Of a stretch of DNA of 64,000 nucleotides, positions 36,321-47,835 are shown piece by piece (the first letter of the stretch is position 1; each line of letters opens with the position of its first letter). Below the pieces are notes generated by a model. The model was not told the DNA's origin, made no database searches, and saw only the letters and a list, made by a program, of their open reading frames with translations. The stretch covers positions 44,081,982 through 44,145,981 of the forward strand of contig CM071568.1 in the NCBI GenBank assembly GCA_036426205.1, given 5' to 3'. A program made the translations under genes and the position numbers. Source of the DNA: Ascaphus truei. Lineage: Eukaryota; Chordata; Amphibia; Anura; Ascaphidae.

Positions 36321-36627
36321 TCTGGGTAATGACATGCAAATGAGTAATCACTTTGTGTCACTGTTCGCTTATTATCCATTTTAACATGGACCCCTATAAG
36401 CTTATGCCTGCCGCATTACACAGCTTTTTCAGCACAGCCTGGGTAAATGAAGTGCAGTGTCAGTAAACCTACACACAGACTGTTGTTTCGACACTTCTTT
36501 ATCCCAGGTTGTACTGAAAAAGCTGTGTAATGCGGCAGGCAAAAGCTTATAGGGGCCCATGTTAATATGAATAAGAAGCAAAAAGTGACACACCGTGAGT
36601 GCTCATTTGCATACCATTACCCAGTAT
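36321..36627. mobile_element. Palindromic foldback element in intron 2
   Basis: Long arms with GGTAATGACATGCAAATGAG, CCCCTATAAGCTTATGCCTG and CTGCCGCATTACACAGC are repeated inverted on the other side (GCTGTGTAATGCGGCAG etc.) around a centre near 36470. Target duplication not resolved. Confidence 0.75.
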
Positions 36628-37169
36628 GCACCTAGAATTAAAAAAATGCATGTTTTAAAACTGGAAATTAAAATGTCCAACCTTTCAGGTCTGCAGCTTG
36701 GGATTGTTTTGCACCATACAGTACGTGTAGCAGCCTTTAATGCAGAGTACCCTTCAGACATGGGTAGAAAGACATTGGAAATGTTCACTCCAGCTTTTTA
36801 CAGATTTATGTAAGTGTATGGAAAATATTGTGCAATTATGGTACCTAAAAAAAAAATAGCTTTACTTAAAGAAAGTGGTCACTAAGAAAACCATCCTAGT
36901 GTGTTAAAACTATCATCTGAAATGCTTGATTACAATAAAATACAAGTTTTTTTTAGTCCTTGATTAAAACCTCTATAGTGCTATGAAGATGTCCTCTCTG
37001 CACCATTGGAATGACCGGAGCCAAGACCTTCTCCAGCACAAATACTCCCTGAATACTGAGTACGGCCACAGACTTTAATGCTGTTGTATTTCTGAGATCT
37101 ACTTAGGTTTTTTGTTTTGGTTATAGATGGTTCCTCTCATTTGAAATAATCGTTCTGCGAGCTGATGAT

Positions 37170-37581
37170 CAGTGGATTTCCCATCAGGCTCGCACAGGCC
37201 TGGGCCTAGAGCGGCAACATTTTGGGGAGGCAAAAATGTCCGACCCCATATTCAGATGCCGCGTTCTCAGGCTATCGGTCCTGATGGGAAGGCACTTGCA
37301 TGTGGTGGCCGCCTCCATGCTGCCGCCCGCCTTCTTCCGAATCGCAGCGTCAAATGACGACGTGGACGTCACCAGCGTAACGTCGCGCAGCGGCTTGTTG
37401 CCATGGCGACGTAACGTTGCGCCATCAAATACCGTCACGTTACCATGGCAACGTGCGACGTCACATTGGTGACGTCCGTGGCGTCATTTGACGCTGCGAT
37501 TCCGAAGGAGGAGGGCGGCAGCAAGGAGGCGGCCGCCACATGTAAGTGCCTAGGGGCGGCGGATCTTGAAATCCGCCGCTG
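37170..37581. mobile_element. hAT-like foldback element (412 bp) in intron 2
   Basis: Starts CAGTGGATTTCCC, ends AAATCCGCCGCTG. Eight-base flanks CTGATGAT (37162-37169) and ATGATGAT (37582-37589) match at 7 of 8, the hAT target size. The interior is a long CpG-rich palindrome: GAATCGCAGCGTCAAATGAC is inverted as GTCATTTGACGCTGCGATTC. It ends about 330 bases before the exon 3 acceptor. Confidence 0.75.
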
Positions 37582-37859
37582 ATGATGATCAAATAAGCTT
37601 CCAGATATACGTTGGAGGACTTTTCCTGGGTGCAAAGAGTGCATGAGAATGAGGGGATGTTGGTTTTTCGCTCTCATTCTAAGACTGAGAGAAAAATTCC
37701 ATCACATAAGAGCTGTAGCAGAATCTTTAGCACAGTTTATTTCCATTATTCATCGCAGCAGATGGGCTAGAAGTTATTAGCTCTCAATAATTTCCAGGCT
37801 TCCTTCTTGAAACCTCTCGCTGCTTCGCAAAGTGTTGCCGGCCCCCCTGGCAGCATTAA

Positions 37860-38012
<153 letters not shown>

Positions 38013-39870
38013 ACCAGTTGTTTGGACGAAATACATTTCTGCTTTTTTTTTTTTTGGTTTTATTTTGCCAAATTTTACATTTGTTGTGGTGTAGACACGT
38101 TCTGGCCATACTGTACCTTCCTTTTGTTGTATCAGTTGTTTTGGATGACTTTTAAGAATGGTGAATGCTGTATCGTCCCTTTGTGCAGAACATTGGCCGT
38201 ACAATGACATCTTGATCTCCCTGATTATTAATTGTATTCCGTTAAACGTATGGACAGTTATCTGCTCCCGTGCTTTACTTGCCTGCAGGGTGTTGCAGGA
38301 CCATGTAGTAACGTTGAGGTTAAAGCAGCGGTTCGTGTTTTTAAAGGGGAGAACCTCCACACTTTGTGAAAATGACTCATTGGAGTGTGTAGTTATTCTG
38401 GGATTTATTCATCACCGCTTCCTAGCAGCAAAAGTAGAGCCAAACAATGTGATTCCTATCTTATTACTTTGCACTGATGTTCTGCCCAGTTATGCAGCCA
38501 GGAGACTTTCAGAAATAGTCCCTAATGAGTGTTATATTGTACGTGCTCCTTTTTGTTTCTGTGACTTCTACCTTATTCACAAGTCCGGTGTGTTGATGTT
38601 ATGTGAAACCTGTTCATAATGCCCTTGTAAACCTGCGTGACACCTACTGTAGTGCCGACGAGTATTCTAAAGCAAATCTGGGGCAATCACTAACAAGATC
38701 CAGGTACATGCTGGGTACATGCTGCAACATTTCAGTGACATTTCTGCAGAGACTAATGGCCCATCGGATTAACAGCAGGGGTCCCTGGCAGTCCCATTCA
38801 AACTGAATGGGACTGCCAGGGACCACTGCTGTGTTAATCCGATAGGCCATTAGTCTCTGCAGAAATGTCACTGAAATGTTTGCAGCATGTACAGTACCCA
38901 GCATGTACCTGGATCTTGTTGGTGATTGCCCCAGATTTTCCAAGGCAAGTTTTAGAATACTTGTCGGCGCACCTGTATCAGGAGTACATTCCCACCCAGT
39001 GCTTCACCTGCTGGTGTTCTGCTGGTGTTTCTGAGGGTCATGGGTTTTGTGGATGGGAAGATGTCATTACTGGAACGCTCCAAACATGTGGCTTTTTTAT
39101 GACTCTGTTGTTTAAGGAGAGTAATATTTGCAGACATGAACAAATCAGTCACAGTAACGACGGCTTTATGTTGGAAGGTATTTATTTGCTGGTAATGGGA
39201 GCAGTTGTTAAACTTCGTCACCTACTTAAAACAGCACATGAAATAAGCTTAGAACATACTGTAAAACTACTGTACATTTTAACATCTAGATTATAGAAAT
39301 AGCTAAAGAAAATGTGCTTTAATTGAACAATGTCAGTCCTGTCGGGACCAACAAAATCATTAGTGGTCCATCCAGCTCTGAATGATCAATAACCCCTTAA
39401 ATATATAGCATTACAAATGACTATTCTTGGAGGTGGATATCATGTACGCCTCTGTTCTAATGCTAGAATATTGTTTTGCAAACTGTGAATATTACTGGCA
39501 TGCAACAAAATGTGGTTTGCACCATTTTGCAAAGTTTACATACAATAGATGTACACACACACAATTGTTTTCTTACTTAAGAATAGAATACCGTTTACTA
39601 TTTTCTTTCAGCATTTATAATCTTTATGGCGCTCAATGAGAATATACATCTCAAAATACTGGATTACTACATAAGGAAAATACCGGGGTTCCTCCAAAAA
39701 CGATACTTGCCATTGTTAAATCAGTGTCCCTCCGCCCATAACCATGTCCGCTCCGTCACAGTTCAGTGTTATAAATCATGGGATGAGTTAATCCTACCTG
39801 CTTACAGTCGAATGAATGATGGTGTTTTTAATTGAGAGGGAAAATTAAACCGGAATCTTGTTAGAGGATG
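38013..39870 (+). other. ncald: ncald 3' UTR, end uncertain
   Basis: Follows the stop codon. A weak polyadenylation signal ATTAAA at 39844-39849 has a T/GT-rich stretch (TTGTTAGAGGATGTTTCTTC) just downstream and is one plausible end. No AATAAA occurs earlier that I can see. The UTR may run further. A 153-codon frame at 38158-38619 inside it has no recognisable domain and is probably chance. The palindromic element at 38647-38975 would be transcribed within it. Confidence 0.45.
38647..38975. mobile_element. Near-perfect palindromic TA-target element (329 bp)
   Basis: Arms of about 155 bases around a centre near 38812. Left arm includes AGTATTCTAAAG, ATCCAGGTACATGCTGGGTA, CATTTCAGTGACATTTCTGC and CCTGGCAGTCCCATTC; all recur inverted on the right. 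TA flanks both ends (38645-38646, 38976-38977). The end motif GTGCCGAC/GTCGGCGC recalls the CGACACAC ends of 4720-5118. A frame on either strand (38603-38806, 38644-38943) is a palindrome by-product. Confidence 0.85.
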
Positions 39871-40387
39871 TTTCTTCTTAAAAAAAACAATCTCTCTCCC
39901 TTTTGCCTGTGAAACCCCTCTTTTCATCTCTAGGGAGATATTTTCTGTTTTAGCTTGCATTACTTTGAACTATTCCAACAAAAGTCCATAAATATCTGAA
40001 GCAGAAATGCGGTGACAGTCCCTGGGAGTGTAGGACATAAAGCAGTTCACACAGCAATTTGTCATGTACAGTATAAGCAGATAACTTTGGATACACTGTT
40101 ATGCAGAGGGCTGCGATTATACTTTTAATGCAGACATTTTCTAGGATAGAGGACCACGTGGAGAAAACACTAATGAATGGTTTTCCTTGCATTAGATTCA
40201 GGTTCATACAAGTAGCAGAGTGTAAATATGATATGTAGGCATTAGAAAAACATAAGCTACTGCTTTCCACTATGTTCCGGGTGGTGCCGGAGAAGAGAGA
40301 GCTCAAGTCAGCTTGTGCCGATGGTAAGTCATATGTGTACCAAATACAGGAATACACATGTGTAGCCTCTTAAGATGTGCTGTAGTG
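39871..40387. other. Downstream flank, no gene seen
   Basis: Non-coding; the minus frame 39950-40357 has no recognisable content. Confidence 0.35.
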
Positions 40388-40532
40388 CAAGGGTGGCAAC
40401 TCAAGGGCCACCAAGAGGACAGGTTTGCAGGATATTTCTGCTTAAGCACAGGTGGCTCAATCAGTGGCTCAGCCAAAGGCCACATTGAGCCACCTGTTGG
40501 TGGCCCTTGAGGCCTGGAGTTGGCCACTCCTG
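40388..40532. mobile_element. hAT-like foldback element, copy 3, intact ends
   Basis: 145 bases, CAAGGGTGGCAACTC to GAGTTGGCCACTCCTG, with identical 8-base duplications CTGTAGTG at 40380-40387 and 40533-40540. This copy fixes the family as hAT-type. The arms include CACAGGTGGCTCAATC / GAGCCACCTG. Confidence 0.85.
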
Positions 40533-40669
40533 CTGTAGTGGGCCCATTTATCAAAGTTGTCTGTTTTCAATTTGATTAATTTCCCTGGATAAATTGGTGT
40601 CGTTACTTTACATCATTTTCCCCCCTGTTTTGCAGTTGGGAGATCTTGACAAATTGACCCCATTATGTT

Positions 40670-41830
40670 TCTAACTAGCTACATGTGTAACTTAACGCGG
40701 GATCACTGTGCGGTAACTACTACTCCAGTCAATGGGGTAGATCCCCAGTGGTCCGTTAAATCTTTTAAAGTGACGTTACCCCCATTTAACGAATCGATAG
40801 TCGTAACATACATCCACTAAGGCGATTAGCTCTACGATGCCCATGCGTTAACCAGAGAAGTATTGGATCGCTAACTTTTAGCAGACTTCTGGCGTACTCA
40901 TATGCAAATCATATGCTAATGAGCTGTTAGAATTAACATTGCATAGACACAAACCTCCGTTCATGTTAGCGCACAGAAATAGCGTTATAATAATAAGGTC
41001 ATACCAAACGCTGCCGCTACTCACATAGAGACCATGATTATCACAGCGTTAATTCTGGGAATAGTCTAAAAGGAGAAAGAGAAGGTCTAAATTCTACCCA
41101 CCTGATTGCATAGGACTTAACCTTTTCATTACAAAAAGTTATGTGTCATACAAAGATAGATAGATATCTATCTATCTATCTGTATATATATATATATATA
41201 TATATATTTCTGAAATACATTCAAGAGATGCATCTGATAATGTGTTATAAAGTTCATTTAATAATGATTTTTAGTGATTAAAGTGAATGTAGGATATGTT
41301 TGTCTGACCTAATATGGTATATAATCTTGACTGCATTAAGAATGGGTATGCAGCAATGTGTATCCATATTATAACAATAAGAGGCAGAAGTGGTGAACAC
41401 AACTTTTAATCACACATCGTTAATTCACGGTGTGTGAAAAATAAATTAAGAACAAATTAACTGGGAAATTTACAAACTATGTGCACAGGGAAAATAACCA
41501 CAAAACTATGTACACAAAATCATCTCTTATTTTTGTTGTTGTGGTAGAACTGCCTGTAACGCACGTGCGTTAATTGGAATGGACGTTATAGTTTTGCCGA
41601 TGTGTATGTGCCGTGTATTGGTAAACGCGTCTCGGCGCAATGAAAATCCCAGTTAATACAGCTAACGTAACGGTGGTAATTTGCCGAACGGCCGGTATTT
41701 TTGTATATCATTTTCTTTGTGGGTACCCGTTAAATTGAGGGAAACTTAACGGACGTTACCTAACTAGGTAACGTCCCGTTAGTACAGTAGCCCAGATTTA
41801 ACGGACCAGTGAGGATTTACCACATTGGGA
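40670..41830. repeat. CGTTAAC-rich old repeats and (GATA)/(TA) microsatellite
   Basis: 40670-41060 and 41540-41830 carry many CGTTAA/TTAACG words. At about 41748-41783, TAACGGACGTTACCTA pairs with TAGGTAACGTCCCGTTA as a hairpin. A GATA/ATCT then (TA)n microsatellite spans about 41154-41208. Confidence 0.5.
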
Positions 41831-43184
41831 GATAGTACAGGGTCACGGTGCCGTAACCTGTATCGATGGCTGGGGATCCCAAGCGCCTCGCGGCTTTGCC
41901 AGTATTCTGTGCCTCTCTGGTTCACTGCATCTGCTTCAAATGTAAGAAACTTTGTCAGCAGTTTTCTCACATTGCAGGTAAATTGTTAACTGGCGAGGTT
42001 CCCTCCACGTGCAAGGCTTTGTGATGTTAAAAATTGGAACCATATGATGACGAGAGACACATAAATGTATACCTTTCCCTTAAATATTTGCATCACCCAG
42101 CTCCATCCCCTGTTGATACATTTTCCCAGATGAATGTTTAAAAGGCTTCACCCTCCAGTTTAGCTCCAAAATTGCCCTTTTGGATCCCTGGGTGAAATGA
42201 AATGTGAAAGGTACAGAAGCCAAATTAAAATATATTGCTTCAAGCTACTGAAATGACAAATAAATAAGAACTTGATGCAACATTTATATGTGCGCTTCTG
42301 TATCTTGTCAGATTTTGAAAAAATTATTATTTTTAATCAATGTACCATATCTGGGTATATTATTCATAATATGCAAATGCATAATAAATGTCTGGTTCAC
42401 AAGTGTATTTCGTTTTTTTTTTTTTTATCATGACATAGCCAACTTATAAATATAATTTCATTTGTATTTAAAAATCTCCAGGTAGGAGAGGGAGTTATAC
42501 ACTACATACAGTCATTTGGCATTGATGACAATGTTGTAACTTAATATTTTGATAGCATCTAATGGTAATTATGAATAATCATTACAAAGGATGGCCAGGT
42601 TTGGAGGGTTCGAAATCTGAACTTCGCAAACTTTGAAGTTTGTTCAGATGTCCGAGTCGAGCATCGGAATTCATTTTTGAATATATGTAAAGTCTGAGAA
42701 AGGTTCATCCTTAGATTTTTTTTTTTTTTTTTAAATAACCTGGGCGAATTTATACACAAAAGCTTACCAACATTTGGAAAATAAATTTCTGTTTATTATG
42801 AGTTTTCTATATTTTTTTAGCAAACCAAAAACAATCGAGTTCCATCAACACTAAAACCAAAACAATTTTTAGAACCACACTTTTTCAGTACCATGGTAGC
42901 ACCTTCAAAGATATATTCTTAAAAAAGCAATCCTATTATCTAGATTTTTCATTTACATTAAATAGCCTTTACACGCTAACCAAGGGATTTACTAAAGTGC
43001 ATTCAAGTCAATGGGAGTTTCCATGCGTTAGTGCTCAGTCAGCACCGATGCACTTTAGTGAATCCCGGGGTAAGAGGTCATAAGTTGCTGTACAAAACAG
43101 GCCATACAACATAACATGACAGCCTGTCTGAAGCAGAATTACACGTGACACAGGACAAAAGCACGAGCCCACAACCAACAAACC
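41831..43184. other. Non-coding flank
   Basis: No gene or clear repeat; T-runs near 42411-42427 and 42717-42732. Confidence 0.35.
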
Positions 43185-43187
43185 TTA

Positions 43188-43472
43188 GGCCGCGTTTATA
43201 GTGACGGTGACGCGACCGATGACATCACCTGTCGCCATTTGCAAAAGTTGTACTTGGGTTTTCGGCGATGACGTCATAAAAGGGGGGGGGGGCAGAGGCA
43301 CGGAGAAGCTCCCGATTGGCCGCAAGGGGAGACCGTCGCCGAAAAATATCAAATAACCGTGACTACCAGATTTCTGGTAGCAGTGTCGCTCCGTCGCCGT
43401 CGCGTGCACTATAAGCGCATGCGACGGCGACAATCCATTTGTTTTGCCGTCGCCGGCACTATAAGCGCAGCC
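43188..43472. mobile_element. PIF/Harbinger-like MITE (285 bp)
   Basis: Ends GGCCGCGTTTATAGTG and CACTATAAGCGCAGCC, flanked by TTA (43185-43187, 43473-43475). GC-rich interior with repeated CCGTCGCCGTCGC words and an internal CACTATAAGCGCATGCGACG copy of the right end. Confidence 0.8.
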
Positions 43473-43991
43473 TTAATCTGCTTTGGCTACACCGTATAGT
43501 TTAGAGCAGTCTGCAACTGGGCTGTGAAATGTGCCCGTCCTTTGATTTTATCCATCTTACTCGTTCATTTACATCTTTCATTTACATCTTAACAAATACT
43601 GTTCTAGACCGGGTCCTACTGCAATGACGAGGTTCGCTGATAGATGCACCGCTACTTGCAATAGTTATTGCAGTGGCCATATTCACTGATCATTATTCAT
43701 GTAATCGTTTTTCATATTTTAGAGGTAAAGAATGAAAGTTAAAATGTAGCAGTATTACTTCCTATTCCTTTGTAAACCTGCCAAGCCCCAGGAATAGGGC
43801 TCCGTGTGATTCTCGCTGCCACCTTATTGTTTTTCTATTCTCCTACCTTGCTTCTCTCCAATTAGTAAACATGCAGTGCAACCTGATCAAGTAATTAACA
43901 CTGCCTCCTAACCAATAGGATATCACGCTGAAAGCAACTGGAGCTACTAATGAAATCCACTGTCATTTGTACACTATAGGAACAGCTAGCT

Positions 43992-44214
43992 CAGGGGGGC
44001 TCAGCTCCAGTTCTCAAGCCCCCCCTAACAGGTCAGTTTTTCAGGAAATCCCAGCTCCAGCACAGATGGCTCAATCAGTCCATACTTCAGCACAGGTGGC
44101 CTAATTCAGAGGCTCAGTCGACTGAGCCTCTGATTGAGCCACGTGTGCGGAAGCTGGTATATCCTGGAAACCTGACCTGTTGTGGGGGCTTGAGGACTGG
44201 AGTTCAGCCCCCTG
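43992..44214. mobile_element. hAT-like foldback element, copy 4
   Basis: CAGGGGGGCTCAGCTCCAG to CTGGAGTTCAGCCCCCTG, with flanks AGCTAGCT and AGCTAGAG (6 of 8). Internal arms GAGGCTCAGTCGACTGAGCC form the centre. Confidence 0.8.
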
Positions 44215-44970
44215 AGCTAGAGGAAAGATTTGGCATTTCACATATCAGTCCCTAGAAGGACCCTTTCATAATAAATACTTCATTACTCTGATAAATACAG
44301 TGCTTTCACACAATTTGCAATCATACTTTTGATAAATAGGTGTTTAAAGTTTTATCTGTGGAGATTTTTTTAAATATATATTTTCTGTCGTGCTCGCATG
44401 CATAACAGCTATTTCACTTTCAAAGCAAGCATTTTATTTAAACGCCGCATAGACAAAAGCAAGAGCATGTGATTTGTCTAACTCCTTGTACTGTACATCA
44501 GACGTTCATGTTCCTCTATTGAAGTAAGCTGCAGTGAATAACTAGTTCTGTATGGTTATCCCCTATCACTACACATGTGCTCTGGCTTCTATTTGTGAAG
44601 CAATATATTCCGTTACTCCTCTGGGGAATGTCCTCTCTTTATCATTAATAGTGTAGGATAGAGATACATGTGGTGGATGTAACTGGAATACAATATGGCA
44701 GATGAAAAGATTTGTATCTTCTCTCTTAGGAGTTGTGTGTTGCTGGTCAGAGGTGTATAGCAGTGCTCCATATAATTGTGCACTGCACCTCTGTCATCCT
44801 CTGGGAGAGGGACTAGAGAATCCTCTTGCAAGCCTGACCTGGTGCTGTGCTTTTCTCTCCACGTTATCGAGTGCTTCCACTTTTTGTTAGAAATAAGTCT
44901 GTGTGTTACTTAGTTTCGGCTGCGGTTCTCAGAGTCACAAGATACAGTTCTAATGCACCACTACAGACAT
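44215..44970. other. Non-coding flank
   Basis: No recognisable gene; short frames only. Confidence 0.35.
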
Positions 44971-44972
44971 TA

Positions 44973-45465
44973 AGGGGCCTATGCAGAGAGCAGCGAATTT
45001 AAAAATTGGCGAGGGTAATAAAAAGTAGCTTTTTTGGAGAGTTTTATTCTCCATATGCAGAAATGTGCGAAATCTGCAATTTATAGCATGAATGCGTGTG
45101 GCGAGTTTAAAATGGAGAGATGCGCGATGCTATAATGTGTAAAAAAAAATCGCGCATTTTTTTTTTCCTTTCCTATAGCCGGCGAGCTCCAGCTTATTGC
45201 CAACTTTTGTTGGCGGAGCAAATTGTAGAAAATTGCGCCATTTTTTTGGCGCGAACAGCCGCTAGATGCCGTTCGCGCCTTTCTGAATTAGGATATTTTT
45301 AAAACTGGCGAGATGTAGGCTCTCGCCAGCCGCGCGGCGAGATTTACAAATAGAAAACAAAAATGGCGCGTTTTTCGTAACTCGCCATTTTCTGCTGTTT
45401 TCTGCGCGAATTTCTCAAAAAAAATGGCGAGATTTACTTTAGCGCTGCTCTCTGCATAGGCCCCT
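44973..45465. mobile_element. TA/TWA-target MITE with GGGGCCTATGCAGAGAGCAG ends
   Basis: Inverted ends of at least 23 bases, almost perfect, flanked by TA (44971-44972, 45466-45467). Interior rich in GGCGAG / CTCGCC words and A/T runs. If read with a TTA/TAA target it could be PIF-like instead. Confidence 0.75.
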
Positions 45466-45715
45466 TAGAGTCTGCATTCATTTTTGTGCAATCCCAATTA
45501 GAGATCTGTTCACAAGAATGCTGAATCTTCACTTAATTGCACATTTATCATCCGAATTATTGGTCTGTATAACAAACTCTAATGTCTGCTTTAAAAAATA
45601 TAAATAAACAACCGTAACTTATGTAAAAAGTCAAATGTGTTTGCAAAGCAGCATTTCCATGCAGGGCCGCAGATTTCCCAGAGCCCAGGAGTAGAGTTTA
45701 GCCCAAGAAGGTAGC

Positions 45716-46330
45716 CTTGCAAGCCCCCTCCCCTTTCACACCTTGTGAGCCCTCACCTCTACCCCCCTCCCCTCTCGTACCTCCTCGCGAACCCCCGTTA
45801 TCCCCCCTCTCTCACACCTCCACGCTAGCCCCTTCCTCTCCCATGTATTTATCTAACCCCTTCTCTTCTTCACTCATTCTCCCCCCTCTCACCCCCCCCC
45901 TCTTCCACCCCCTCTCACACTCTCCCCCCCTCCGCTATCCCTTAATTACGCCCTCTCCTCAATCCCTTCTCCCTCCACACACACAATACAATACCCCCCC
46001 CCCCCCCCCTCAGCGCACACACCCCTACCTACATTTAAGGTGGTCTGAGGCCTCTGGTGCCCCAGCTCTCCACAGCTGCTGCTTGGCCTCTCTCCCATGC
46101 AGGGCCTCCCTCTCTCCGAGACGAGGCCTCTCTCCTGTCGGTGTGCGCCGGAAGCTGGACCCGTCCCAAAGAGAGAGGCCCGGCCTGGCAGAGAGGGGTC
46201 TGCAGCAGCTGGGGAGAGCCGGGGGCTGGCAACCAGAGGCCCGGCACACTTGTCACGACTCTTTCCCCCCCCACCCCTCTGTCGTCGGTCCTGTTTCCAT
46301 GTATGTTTCTATGTTTGCCTGCCCACAAAA
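45716..46330 (+). repeat. C/T-rich tract with poly-C and GC-rich tail
   Basis: 45716-46020 is CCCCTCTC-type low complexity with a poly-C run near 45993-46009. 46021-46330 is GC-rich with GAGAGAGGCC / GGCCTCTCTC inverted words. The 238-codon frame (45717-46433) is Pro/Ser/Leu-rich and not a credible gene. Confidence 0.6.
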
Positions 46331-46867
46331 TACACCTCTTCTAGTCTTAACTTCCCAGTCACAAGCTTCCATCTTTAAATCTAGCTCAAAGTTTCAACTG
46401 TCCAGTATATTACAAAGCACAAAGGTGAATTAAGCATTTGATCACTCAGGTCCCTTTTGAATGCCATTTGCAGCACTCTGCTCCATTGCTAATGTACAGT
46501 ATGTCAGTATCATATCAGAGTTCAGCTTAACCGAGTACGTTGCATGTTACCTTAAAGCAATGTTGCAATGCTGATATAGTGTGAGTTCAAGATGATGGCC
46601 CAAGTAAGGCCACTGAAGTCTAGCATGCCCAAGTTATCTGCAGTTTTATTACACTTATTTTCACTGTTAAAAATCAGCAGTGTACTTGTGTGAAAAATGA
46701 AAACAAAATGAAGATGGGCAGCAGTCACTCTCTTTAAAAGTGTAACCATGTCCCTAGTGGAATTGCCTTCACTTCTAGATGGCGTGATTTCCATAGAATA
46801 TCAGTGACTTGGCAAACCTTTGCAGGGATATAGTGAAGTTCATCCATGACCTTGATCCATCCATTAT

Positions 46868-46905
46868 CACCTTGATAAAGAGCTAACGCTTGAAACGTGT
46901 AGGTG
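46868..46905 (+). other. Hammerhead-like structured motif, copy B
   Basis: CACC, TTGATAAA, hairpin GAGC-TAAC-GCTT, GAAAC, ACGTGT, A, GGTG. Stem I CACC/GGTG pairs fully and differs from copy A's CTCC/GGAG; stem II also differs and still pairs. It is followed by TAATAAAG (about 46950), as in copy A. Same deviations in the core as copy A. Confidence 0.45.
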
Positions 46906-47164
46906 GAGGCTTTTTTTTTTGCCTGTGTATGCTGTATGTATCCATGCTGCTAATAAAGTAGCTCTGTTTTTCACTTTGGGAACGCCATCCCTGCTTTTTC
47001 TGGTCATTTCTACCTGCTGAAAAGTAGTGCTTTGTCTTTTTTTTGGTTCCTGTTTCCGCATGTTTGTGAGGAAATGTTTTTTGCACAAATTCAGTACGTG
47101 TCATTCTAATAAACATTACCATAAAAGGTGGCTGCAAGAGGTAAGGCTTAGTTTCAATACTGTA

Positions 47165-47241
47165 CAGGGTGTCCATAAATTATTTACCCCATTATAATTT
47201 ATTAAGGCTTACAGTAGGGTGAATAATTTATGGACACCCTG
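47165..47241. mobile_element. 77-bp mariner-like palindromic MITE
   Basis: CAGGGTGTCCATAAATTATT inverted as AATAATTTATGGACACCCTG, flanked by TA (47163-47164, 47242-47243); the arms meet through TACCC/GGGTGA near the centre. CAGGGTGTCC is a typical mariner-style end. Confidence 0.85.
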
Positions 47242-47780
47242 TATATTACATGCATTTAATGTTTTTGTTGTGGCCTTTTTCAATAATTCTGCTGCGCAGG
47301 GGAGGGACTTGTCTATTTTTCTGTCTTTTCTGCTGATACACGTTAAGAAGGTGTTTACAATAATTGGCTTATAGGGGGATGCGCATGTATTATGTCTGTG
47401 GGACCCGCTTTGTATTACTCTTCTGTAAATTCATTGACATGCAGTACACTTTAAAGGGACTAGAACCTATTTATAAAGTGGGTCCAGTTGAAGGCCCAGG
47501 AAATTTCTACAAAAGTCATTGTTAACTTTTCACCTGTTGTCCTGTTGTGAAAAAAACATCCGAATTTGCTGGGACCTTCCGAACGTTTTTTTTTAATGGT
47601 TGGGATTGGGGTGGGTCAACATTTTTCTGCAGGTGTTACTTGTTGTTTATGTATTATTTTATTTGTAAATGGGTATACTGTAGTAATTAATCTTTTGTAT
47701 ACAATATTTTCATCAGTACATTTTGCACTCAAATAAGTTTTCTTTGATTGTGCATTTCAATTTAAAGACTATATTCCCAT

Positions 47781-47835
<55 letters not shown>

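Noticed and set aside
38158..38619. 153-codon open frame after ncald as a second gene
   Set aside because: Lies within the probable 3' UTR, no domain or family resemblance, no splice or start context.
45717..46433. 238-codon proline-rich protein
   Set aside because: C/T-rich low complexity with poly-C run; composition only, and overlapping frames on both strands.
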